The translations under genes were made by a program, and so were the position numbers. A DNA stretch of 64,000 bases from the NCBI RefSeq assembly GCF_047663525.1, contig NC_092600.1, positions 8,777,501 through 8,841,500 of the forward strand, written 5' to 3'. The number at the start of each line of letters is the position of its first letter. Positions within the stretch are counted from its first letter, which is position 1. This stretch comes from Anas platyrhynchos. Taxonomy: Eukaryota; Chordata; Aves; Anseriformes; Anatidae. The notes beneath the pieces were generated by a model. The model worked only from the letters and a program-made list of their open reading frames with translations. It did not search any database and was not told the origin of the DNA. Below, one piece after another: positions 1-10,340 of the stretch.

Positions 1-3000
1 CGGAGGAGATAGTTTATGTTTTAAATGCAGTGGGTCAGTCGTACGTGGGCTTCCACAGAGCACAAAATAACCCTTCGGGCAGGAGGCAGGAATTACTACC
101 AGGACTGTGAGGAGGTTAAACTGGCTAATGGGGAAGGTGGTAGGACATTGCAACAGGAGGATCAGTAGTGCTCCAGAGAAGGCTGTTAATAGAGTTCCTT
201 AAACATTAGTCTAGAGATGGAATTTATTTAATGGTTATCCTTAGTGGTCTTGGCTCAGAAAATGGAAGCCCTTCAAGAAAACGCACTAGTGAGATGCCTG
301 GGAGAACTTTTGAACCAGGCAGGGGACTTGAAGTGCTGCAGGAGAAGAACCAAAGGATCCAAAGATCAACAGAAACAAAATGGGCTGGCACAAGTTCATA
401 CACTTAGGGACTGTGAGCAGCCAAAATAGCACAGGAGAAGTACCAGGCTTTTAGGGAACTCTAGGATGTCTGTAGGAAAACGGCTGCAGCCTGACCAGGT
501 CTCGCAGCAGCGATAGCATCCATCAGAGCCCCAGCACCGCTGGGAAAGGCACTACAGGGACAACCAGCAGCAACGCCTTCCTCTGCTCCCTCGCTGGCTG
601 AAGGGAGATTTTTGTCCAAGAGCACATCCAGGCCGTGCTAATGGGGACAGTCAGGTAGGTGTAAAACCTGCTGATGAGACAGGGCCGGCAGGGTGTGATT
701 TATGCAGCCCGTTGCTAGAAGGGCTGCCATGGGAAACGGCCGCCCTGGGTGTACATCGAGGAGGACATAAATTCACCCTGCTGAAATACAACGGGAACTG
801 AGGACCCGTGTGTTGGATGAAGCTGAGCAGAGTGGCAGAGGGACGGTGCTGCAGGAGAGCACCCCAAGCTGGGTGCTTCACCCTGGGCATTGTGCACGTC
901 TCCCACCCCCTTCCCCAGCTCAGGTTTTGCCTTTCGAGCACTGAGCACTGCGCCAGGACCCAGCCCACGGTGCTGCATCCTGCATCCGCCCCACGAGTCC
1001 TGCCCCAGCCCGTGGAGGAGCAAAGGCTCCTGGCAGCTCTGTGGGGATGCTCCACCCCCCGTGGCTCAGCAGCTCCGTATCACACTTGGAAATGCTTCCT
1101 ACTCCCTGCCCAAGAAAAATAAAGTGTTTGCTTCTCACCCCGAGCTAATCAGAGAAGCAATAAGAAACAAAACTGCCCGTGACCCGGTCTGCAGGATCAG
1201 CAGCGCTGCCTGTACGAGGGGAATTGAAACACAGGGGAAGGAGCAGACCGTGCCATGAGGGTCTCGGCAGCATAACCAGGCTCCCCGGCCCACAGTCGGG
1301 GTGACACTGGCCACCAGGCAGGCAGCAGAGCCCCTGCCCCACGGTGGGTGCTGAGCCCCCTGCACAGCCCCCGCGAGCCAGCGGCAGGAGCGGGTTGTTG
1401 GTGTGCGGTGGAGCAGCCACGTAGGAGGCTGCGATCCACCCACGGCATTTTCTAAGCGTGCTACTCCCCCTATAATTTATCCTGCCATTTCCAGCGTGTT
1501 AGGAGTAATGAAAAAACATCCCTTTCTCTTGGAAATACCCTTCTCCGCGAACAACCTGTTCTCCTGGCTGCCAGCAGCGCTCGGCTCGTTCCCCGCTCCC
1601 TTTGTGCGCGAACAAAGAGCTTGCTGCGGAGAGAGTCCGCGCTGCAGGGAGGCGAGGAAACGCTCTGCACGCCGCCACCATGGCTGAAAGCACCGCATCC
1701 AGCTCCCAGCGGGCTTCGCCCCAGCACCCAAATTCCCGAGACCCCCCCATCTGGCACCAGGCTTGCTCCATGCAGCAGGAGGCATCCCACGGGCCGGTTC
1801 ATCACTTCACACTCCTAATTCCCTTCGAAGCAGCAGGGCTGCGGGTGTCACCTCCAATCCCCACGTGGCTCCCGGCAATCAGCACTTATTTACCCTGGCA
1901 CTCGCTCCCAGATGCTCCCTGCCTTGGCTCGCTTACCTTTAACCTTGAGGCAAAGGCACACATCAATTGAAGAGCAGCCCAGCCCACTCCGTGCCATTAT
2001 CTTTTTCTTGACAAGTCAGCATGTTATAATCTCACCAGTGGCCTCTCCCAGGACCTCCTCCTCTTGTGAAGTCTTCACTTTGTCCCATCTCTGCACCCTG
2101 CAGGGAACCAGCCCCTTCCTCCCCAGCCTGCTCCCAGCCCCTCTTGCTGATCCCTGCAGTGTTTTGGTTTTTCCTCTGAGCCTCTTCCCGACACTCTCGC
2201 TGCTTGCCATCAGCCAAGAGCCCTGTGAACCTATAGCGACAAGGTCCTGGAGAGCACCCTAACGGGTTGCTGAAAGCCCTCGTGCAGGTTAGAGGGGTTC
2301 GTTGTGTGCTTTCTGCCCTTGGAGAAAAGAAAAATAGCTTTTTATTTATATCCAGGCAGAAAGTAATCATAAAAAGCAAACCTGCAAGGGCTGCTCCCCA
2401 CTCTGAACCCCTGCCCCACAGCAGGAGCTTCATCCAAGCACTCCCTGAAGCTCTTGGCTGCTTTCAGCCACCGTCAGGAGCAGCTGATGGAGCTGGCAGA
2501 GCCTCCCCAGCCAGCTCCTGCTGGGGTGTCAGATCGCTCAGAGGGGCTCCCTGCTCCCCCTGGGACCCCAGATGTAGAGAGCAGGGATCTGTGCTGCGGG
2601 ATGCTTGAGGCAGCACAGCTGCTAACAGCAGGGACCAGCACGAGACACGGGACACTTCAAAGCCCAGTTACCGGCACAGATCAGCTGTGGAGCTTCATAA
2701 AGCAATGACTAATTTTACTAGGTTGCTTAATTGAAGCGCACTGCTTTCTCAGGAAAACTTTCCTCTGTTCTTCCTGGCCCTCTTTTTACCATCAGCCTGT
2801 AGGGACTCATTTCTGAAACCCCTGCTCTTTGCTCCCCATCGCTACACTACATGGGTGCCCTGGGGCTGGGCAGTGTACCCAGCTGCCAAGGGACTCTCTG
2901 CTTCAGGTCTAAATGGTCTGAAATGCCCAGGGAGGCACAGATGCCCCATTTCTGGAGGGGCTGGTGATGGGAATCTCAAGGGACCCTTGCCCTTACTTGG

Positions 3001-3416
3001 TGCTTTCTTTGCAGGTTGTCCTCAAGAAGTAGTGAAGCTCTGTCCCTGCAGAGCATCCCCAGCCACCATCTCCAGCCCAAGCACACAATGAGGCAGGTGT
3101 GAGACCCGATGGGACCCAACCTCACCGAGGAGAGGTGAAGAAAGCAGCTGAGACCCACCAGCAGCTGCTGCAGGGGATCAGCTCCAGCACCAGATGAGCC
3201 ACTTGGCAGCAGCAAGTCACAGGACCATGGCTTTCCTAGACCACGACACTCCCAGCAGACAAGGCTGAACATGTGAAGATGACTGCAGTGTTCTCCAAGT
3301 CACTGCAGGCCCAAAATTGGCTTGGAAAAGGGCTCTAGGGCTGCCTGGTAGAGGCTCACTCCAAGCACCCGCAGAGCCAGGTGAGAGCAGGACCTCTCCA
3401 TCCATGCGACCGCACC
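1..3416. other. Gene-free DNA upstream of HRH2
   Basis: I see no open frame resembling a known protein here. The first ~480 bases are less GC-rich than what follows and match no repeat family I recognise. A short AT-rich patch at about 1470-1530 sits in GC-rich DNA. The HRH2 5' untranslated region should lie at the right-hand end. A pyrimidine-rich acceptor-like site ending in CAG at about 3014 could begin the leader exon that continues into the HRH2 coding exon, but this is only a pattern match. Confidence 0.5.
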
Positions 3417-4532
3417 ATGGATCCGTGTAACAACATCACAGACTCTACAAAACCCATGAGCTTCCCTCTGCAGGTGCTGGTCGGCTCCTTCCTCACCATC
3501 CTCATCGTGTTCACCCTCTGCGGCAACATCGTCGTCTGCCTGGCCGTCACCCTGGACCGCCGGCTCCGCAGCCTGACCAACTGCATCATCGTCTCCTTGG
3601 CCATCACCGACCTGCTGCTGGCCCTCCTGGTGCTGCCCTTCTCCGCCATCTACGAGCTCACCCACGAATGGCCCTTCGGCAGCACCCTGTGCAACATCTA
3701 CTCCAGCCTGGACGTGATGCTGTGCACGGCCTCCATCCTCAACCTCCTCATGATCAGCCTGGACCGCTACTTCGCCGTCACCACCCCGCTGCGCTACAGG
3801 CAGGTGGTCACCCCCTCCCGGGTGGCCGTGGGCTTGGTCATCATCTGGGCAGTTTCCTTGATGGTCTCCTTCCTGCCCATCCACCTGGGCTGGAACACCA
3901 ACGGGACGGCCGTGCAGAACACCACCCCCAACTGCACCAAAACGTGCGATCTGGAGGTTAACCCCATCTACGGGCTGGTGGACGCCCTGCTCACCTTCTA
4001 CATCCCTCTGGTCATCATGTGCGTCACCTACTACCGGATATTCAAGATAGCCAGGGAGCAAGCCAAGAGGATTAACCACACGTGGTGCTGCAGCAGCAAC
4101 AGCCCCATGCCACCCATGGTGAAGGAGCACAAAGCCACCGTGACGCTGGCGGTGGTGCTGGGTGCCTTCGTGGTGTGCTGGTTCCCCTATTTCACCGTGT
4201 TCACGTACCGAGGGGTGTGGGGGGACAGCGGTGTCAAAGGAGCACCCATGTCCATCGTCCTCTGGCTGGGCTACGCCAACTCGGCGCTGAACCCCATCCT
4301 CTATGGCACGCTCAACAGGGATTTTCGGGTGGCCTACCAGCACTTGCTGCACTGCTGGAGGACGGGGGGAGCCAGGAGCTCCCGCCTGTCACCCCCCCAG
4401 AAGGGGAGGCCCAGGGGCAGGAACTGCAGGCAGGGCCCCGACAGGCAGGAGGGGCAGGAGGGGAAAAGCCTGAAGCTGGAGATCAGGAATGGGAAGGGGA
4501 CGTCGCTGGTTGATGGAGCCCTCCAAAGGTAA
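3417..4532 (+). CDS. HRH2: Histamine H2 receptor (class A GPCR)
   Basis: Gs-coupled plasma-membrane receptor for histamine, 371 residues (human 359), encoded in one exon. Visible hallmarks are seven hydrophobic segments, an N-terminal N-I-T sequon at Asn6, Asp65 in TM2, the amine-binding Asp99 in TM3 (SSLDVML), DRY at 116-118, Asp189 and Thr193 in TM5 ([10 protein letters not shown], the pair used for imidazole contact in H2 receptors), CWFPY at 254-258 and NPILY at 292-296. Long identical blocks with mammalian H2, such as LGWN and [10 protein letters not shown]-like stretches, separate it from H1/H3/H4 and from beta-adrenergic receptors. I chose the ATG at 3417 (context CACCATGG). An in-frame extension upstream has only GTG. 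Extracellular loop 2 is longer than in mammals and has three N-X-T sequons. The C-terminal tail is rich in Gly, Arg, Gln and Lys. The TAA stop overlaps a strong splice donor (see findings). Confidence 0.96.
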   Translation: MDPCNNITDSTKPMSFPLQVLVGSFLTILIVFTLCGNIVVCLAVTLDRRLRSLTNCIIVSLAITDLLLALLVLPFSAIYELTHEWPFGSTLCNIYSSLDVMLCTASILNLLMISLDRYFAVTTPLRYRQVVTPSRVAVGLVIIWAVSLMVSFLPIHLGWNTNGTAVQNTTPNCTKTCDLEVNPIYGLVDALLTFYIPLVIMCVTYYRIFKIAREQAKRINHTWCCSSNSPMPPMVKEHKATVTLAVVLGAFVVCWFPYFTVFTYRGVWGDSGVKGAPMSIVLWLGYANSALNPILYGTLNRDFRVAYQHLLHCWRTGGARSSRLSPPQKGRPRGRNCRQGPDRQEGQEGKSLKLEIRNGKGTSLVDGALQR

Positions 4533-7500
4533 GAGCCTTCTCACCCACAGCACCCTGGTGGTCGGTTCAACCCTGGGAGGAGGGCAGGGGTAGGGACCTC
4601 ATTTTCTAGACCTTCATTTAGCCTGCAAGCCATTAAGCAGCGAGCTGGATGCCCCAGCGACAGGTCCTTGCCCAGGCACCCCTTGCTCTTTGCAACCCAG
4701 CAGAAGTGGGGTCCCTGCCTCCCTCCGTGCTGGTGGCCCAGGTTCAGCTGCGCCAGGTGGCTGGGCACCACCGTGATCACAAAGCGTCCCTGGCTTTTCT
4801 GGGTAATGGGGACCACTTTGCCATCAGAATTTGCAAACAAACACAACACGGGGGTGTAGCTGTTATTTACAGCTGCTCCCAGGAGCTTGCCATGCCCTGC
4901 TTTCTGGGGGCAGGAGGCTGGCACGGCCATGGGCACTGGGGAAATGTCGCTGCCTGTCACAGCGGGGACAAGGGGGTGTTGTCCCCAGGGCGCAGAGTGT
5001 CAGGGCACCTGTGGTCACGCTGCGAGTCCCTGCAGGAGCGGAGCTCTGGGTCCCCATCCTGGCTCTGTGGGTTCTCCTCTCGGCTCCAACACGTGCCCCA
5101 GCGTCGCAGCTCTGGGTCAGCATCAGCAGCGAGCTCAGCCAACAGCAATTCCATTCCCATCTCTGGAAAGAAGCAAGAATAACCAAAATTAGGTTGGCGA
5201 CGGTTTTAGGAATACAAACAACCACCCAAAACCGAAGCCAAAAATTCACCCAGCACCACCCTGAGCCCAACAACACTGGGGCACATCCTGGCAGGGTGCA
5301 GTCAAGGAGAAGCCAGGCTTGATGTGGGTGTGCTCCAGAGTATCCCACATCCCCAAGGGGTCAGCCTGCACCTCCTTCACCTCCCCTGAGCATAAGGAGA
5401 GCAGGGACATGTGCTGTCTGCTGCCATGCAAGCTGCTGCTCCCAGGCTTTAATCTAACCTCTAGGCAGTGCTTGATAATTCCCCGATAGCCCAGAAACTT
5501 TCCATCCTGCAGATAAGCTCTCCTTTCATTCCCTGTCCTCAACACGCCCGCAGAGCTGTGCTCATGCACGTGCCCTTGGTTCTGTCCCCAAAACGGGCTC
5601 TGAAGCCCTGGGAAGGAGAACGTGGGGAGGTGAGGCAGAGGACAAAGCCACACAAGAGGCTCAGCCCCCATCACGTTTCCCCGCATGCTCAGGCAGGGCT
5701 TGACCAGAGGCAGAGGGGTGGCTCGGGGCCCCAGGAGACGCAGCAGGACGGAGGAGCCAGAACAAATGCAAACTGCAACTCTTTGTTATTGACTTGGAAA
5801 GTGAAGAAGAGTGGAGAGGGACAACATTTAGCAAACACAGTTGCAGGTGTATATCAAAACATGCACCTGGAGTGGTAGCAGCGTTTCTGCAGAAAGGGCT
5901 GTGCTGTTTACACAAACAAAAGCACAGCTCCCGGACAAACTGGGAGCTCGTGCACTGGGGCTCTGCGAGAGGAGGACCTTGATAAGCCACAGGGAGACAG
6001 AAGAGTGCAGGGAAAGCAATTAGCAAGAGGAACGGCCATCCAGGGGGGTTCATCCTGGTAGGACCCCGGCCCACCAAGGGCAGGAGCAGCTCAGTGCTCA
6101 GCAGATGTGCTGAACTGATGCAGTTCTGATGCAGTTGAACTGATGCAGATGCTGCAGCACTGCCCCGGGAGCAGGTCATTGTGGAAGGAGAGCTGTGCTG
6201 CTCCTGCACAGCACCAGCTGGGGTTTTAGCTATTAACTGAGCATCTCCTGCAATGCAAAACACCAGCTGGTTCCTGCTCAGGAGTCATGGCCAGGAACCC
6301 AAGGGGACACCAGAGGACACCTCCAGCAGCCCAGACGGGGTCAGGGCAGCCCCAGCGAGGGCTGGGTCAGGCCCCACCACTTGCCCAGCGGTGCAGATCG
6401 GGCCCTTTCCTAACGCTCAAGTAGATCTGAATGAGACCCATGAGAAAGAGCAGCTCCCATCCCCTTCCAGTGGGACAAGGAGATCTCTTTCCCATCTGGG
6501 CTTGCTCCCAGGGGAGCAGGACTTCGAGGGAAGCGGGTGAGTGGCAGCCAACGCTGCAGCAGTGACCATAAGCAAGACCCAGGCACTGCGGCAAAGGGAG
6601 GGGGGAGACCCAAGCCCAGGGATGTTTCTTGACCTTTCTAAATCCAGAAAGCTCTTTCCCATACTACGCAGCATCACTGCTGTGGTTTCTGCTCGCGATC
6701 AGATAAAAGGTAGCTGGAGGGCTGAATGATCGGTTATTGCTTTTACTTTCTCTATTGCTTTTACTCATCTGCCTGGAAGTGATGCACCAAGGGCTGCGTG
6801 GGGCCCTACAGCCTGTTCCCCAAAAGCCAGCACCACTAACACCGGGTGCTCGCCCTGCTGCTGGCAGGCAGCCGGGGTCCACCAGGGCTACCCGGTGGCC
6901 TCAGGAGCTCCCGGAGCAGCCAATTTCACCCCGAGCTCAAACCAATCTGGCTCCTCTCCTCTAGAGACATTAAGAGAGAAGGCCAACATGAATCATTTCA
7001 CAGCCCCATGAACCTCTCCAGATGAGAGCAGAGCTCGGAACGGCCACCTGGGGTTATTCAGAGCAGAGGATTTTGAAATGCTGCCCTTCATAACAAAGTC
7101 CTTTCCTGTTTTGAGGCACAAAGAAGAGACCAGCGAACAATAGTGGGAATCCTGGAGAAACACAGGCAGTCTCAGGGGTGTCAGGAACAGGGACGGGGAC
7201 CAGCCCCAGCGCTTCCCTGGAAAACAAGAGGCCCCAGGCACAGCGCAGCCACTGGCACAGGAGAAGTTTCTGTAGGTTGCGACCAGGTAGGGTGGAGCGT
7301 ACAGGGCTGAGAGGAACACAGCTGCTTCCCAAGGTTCACTGACCAGGGAAGGAACTCACGTAAACCCAGTAAAGGAAAGCAGAGGAGCCAGTTCCATGGA
7401 AAAGGACCTGTCCCGGCCACCACGTCCTGCCCCGGGCTGCCCTTTCCAGGGGCAGAGCAGGACAGATCCCAGGCAGGCAGCGCCTGGTGGGCGTGCAGCA

Positions 7501-9900
7501 GAGCCAGGAGCCCTTGGGCTCATCCAGGCTGGCACCGACCCATCTGTTCTCCCTCTGTTCTTTGTGTCTTCATGTGCAATTTCAACCTTTCCAGTGCCAA
7601 AGCCTTGCCGTGAGTCTCAGCCAGCCTGCTGCCCTCAGACACACATCTCCCAGCCTCTGCTCCCGGCTGCCCTCCTCCAGCATTCTGCAAGGCTGAAAGG
7701 ACAAAGCTGGACTGTCCTCAGGGAGAGACTCGACGGCAGAGGCGAGGGCTATAGGGTGAGTACGGGGCTGGGTTTTTTTTTTTTTTTCAGGTCCAGGCAT
7801 CCCACCCTAATGGCACGTGGGGCAGAGAGGGGCAACCCCAGAGCCCACCTAGGAGCAGCGTTTGCTCCCAAGCCCAGGGGAGGTGGCCAGAGCTGTTCCC
7901 CCCCTCATCCCCCAGCTGCCCTGGAGGTGTGGGGGCACAGAGCCATCCCATAACGCCCTCAGGCTGCCAGCTTCCCTGCCGGCTGCTGGGGAGCTGCCTC
8001 CGTGTGCGCTGCAGAGGCAGCTGCGCCCAGGCTGCAGGCTTCCAGCGCGCTTCATTTTCATGCAAGCCCGCACCAGCGCCGCACAAATCACAGGCAGCTT
8101 TTGCAGGGACTCCGACCAGGCCCCCGAGGCAGGGAGCTGATGCCAGGCGTTGCCACTTTCCCCAGCAGTGCCAAGCCGGAGGACGTATGTGGTCATTCGC
8201 CACCACACGTGGGGATGCCTCCGAGCTGCCCAGAGCCACTCGGCACAGCCCTTCTCGGGAAGGGCCAGGCAAGGACGCCCCAACCTTCACACTCTCCCTC
8301 AAACACTGCGTGCTGATAACGTGGGTTCTCCTGTATTGACTGAGCCCTGGGGGCAAGAAATAAGTCACCTGCACGCTGCAGGCTGGGTGAGCACGTCCCA
8401 GAGAGCTACTGATCCATGCCAAGGTCATGGTGATGACCCTGTGCATGGGTCCCCACCCCAGGGGGTTCCTGGGTGTGATGTGGGGGTGCCAGCGTGGCTC
8501 AGCAGCAGGTCACAGCTCCCCAGGGTCACATCGCTGCTGTCCCCAGCCCAAAAGCAGGGAGCAGTGTGAGCCTTGCGTCAGCAGGGGCAGAGGGAAAACC
8601 AATTCCTGTTTTACTGCTTCGTGCTTTCCCTCCGTGCCACACACTCCTTCCGAAAGTGAACGACGTTCACTTTCCATGAGGCAGAGGCAAAACACCAGCT
8701 TCCCCCAAGACATCACCAGCCCAATCAGCAGAGTGAAGCAATGTCAATCTAGGGAGAGGTTTGCAGATCTGAGGTCCTAGCATGGCCACAGATTTCCTCT
8801 CTGTGACACAGGGGTGGAGACAGGAAACATCACCCCATGGTGGGGACACATCGGAAAGGGTCCCCAGCAGGAGCCACGTGAAACCCCACAGCACCCACCT
8901 GCAACGTCAGGGACAGGCAGCAGCCAGGAGCAGAGCACCGCTCACACCAGGGGACACCTTCAGGGTCACTTTGACCCAGTTATTTGCAGAGGTGACGATC
9001 CAGCCACCGCTGGCTGGCCCTTGCAGAGGGGAAGAGCAGGCAGAGAAAGCCGCAAAGCAAAGCTCTGCTACTCAGCAGGGTGTCAAATGAGGTGACCTGA
9101 GCCACGGGAGCCTGCTGAGCCCTGCCCCACCAGCAGCACTCGCTGTACACAGCGCTGAGAGCATCCTCACAGCACCACGCCGCGTCCCTCCCAGCCTCAC
9201 AGAGTGCTTAATGCAGCCCCCCTTAGGCTGGGGAGCAGGAAAATGGAACAAGGGAACCACCCGCACCCTGCACGTCCTCTGAACCCCCTCTGTTCCCCTG
9301 CAGGATCCCCGCGCTGGCACGTGGCACTCGCTCCCTCCCCAAACACCACCGAGGAGGCCTCTGCCTGCCCCAGTTTCTCCCCAGGAGGACGGTGTGCTTG
9401 AAGAGCCACGAGAAGAGCTGCAGAAGAGCCTCTCCCTGCACCGGCAGGGCCAGGACACCTCCAGCGTGGAGCCCCCCACCAGCAGGCAGCGGTGCCTGAG
9501 AGCCAGCACGTGCCCCCAGCAGGGCCGGCACGGAGAGGGGAGGGCACAGGGTGGGGAAAAGGGGTTTGGGCCACAGCCTTGGTGCCCTAAGGGCCACGTC
9601 CATCCCTCAGAGGGGTGGGTGATGTGGCAGAAGGGTCACCACGGTGGCTGCTGACAGCCAGGAGCACGGGACACCCAGACCCACAGCATCCTCACGGGGG
9701 CAAACTGGCATCCCACTTCGGGGGGAGGTTTTGGCGTTGTCGGGGCCATCACCGCTCCCCCTGCCAGCTTCACACCCCCAGCCTCACCGCAGGGAGAGGG
9801 GTCCCGGAGCCCCCTGTGCCACGGGGAGCCGCCGAGCAGCCGGGCTCCGTCCCCAGGCTGGGGGCTCCCCAATAGCTCAACACTAAGACTGCGAAGCCAG
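4533..9900. other. HRH2 3' flank and intergenic DNA
   Basis: No coding gene is recognised. No canonical AATAAA follows closely after the HRH2 stop, so the 3' end of that transcript is not located. The stretch is moderately GC-rich unique-looking DNA with a T15 run at 7773-7787 and a short internal GATGCAGTT-type duplication around 6109-6150. The many open frames on both strands are the chance kind expected in GC-rich DNA. Confidence 0.5.
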
Positions 9901-9929
9901 GATGTCTGCGACTGAGCCTGGGCAGAAGT

Positions 9930-10340
9930 CAGCCGTATAAAAACCTATTTAACTCGGAGGGAAAGTGAGATGCTTGATTTCTTCGGGCCAGAAGAGCCTC
10001 TCCACCCCCCGGCACCCCCCTGTCCCATCCATCCCCATCCCTCCGCCGGGCACACGCAGCACCGGGAGGGCAGCACCGGGAGGATGATCCCGGCTGGTCC
10101 CAGAGTCGGTGGGAAGGGGGGGGGACAGAGGGGGCCCGGCCCGCCGGGGGCGGTGCTGCAGCTCCGGGCCCCCCCCGTCGCGCCCCGGGGACCGGACCCG
10201 GCGGCAGCGCAGGCTCGGAGCTCCCCCTGCTTGCGGCCGGGGGCAGCCCGGCCCCGCTCCCGGCCGGGTCCCGGAGCTTTCCCGGGGGGGTCCCGGGTCG
10301 GGCTGAAGCCCCCCAGCCCCTCAGACCCCCAGCCTGGCTG
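9930..10340 (+). promoter_or_regulatory. TATA-like box followed by CpG-rich segment
   Basis: A TATAAAAA word at 9936-9943 is followed within about 100 bp by a CpG-dense stretch to about 10330. This is promoter-like in composition, but no downstream first exon, start codon or convincing splice donor can be tied to it. It could equally be an isolated GC-rich island with a chance TATA word. Confidence 0.25.

Noticed and set aside
1-480. AT-richer opening segment as a possible old transposable element
   Set aside because: No terminal repeats, no coding remnants and no family motif could be identified.
3381-3416. Twelve-codon N-terminal extension of HRH2
   Set aside because: It would start at GTG. 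The ATG at 3417 has good context and matches the length of other H2 receptors.
3300-4352. 350-codon open frame antisense to HRH2
   Set aside because: It is the mirror of a GC-rich coding exon, has low-complexity Gly/Gln/Asp/His composition and resembles no family.
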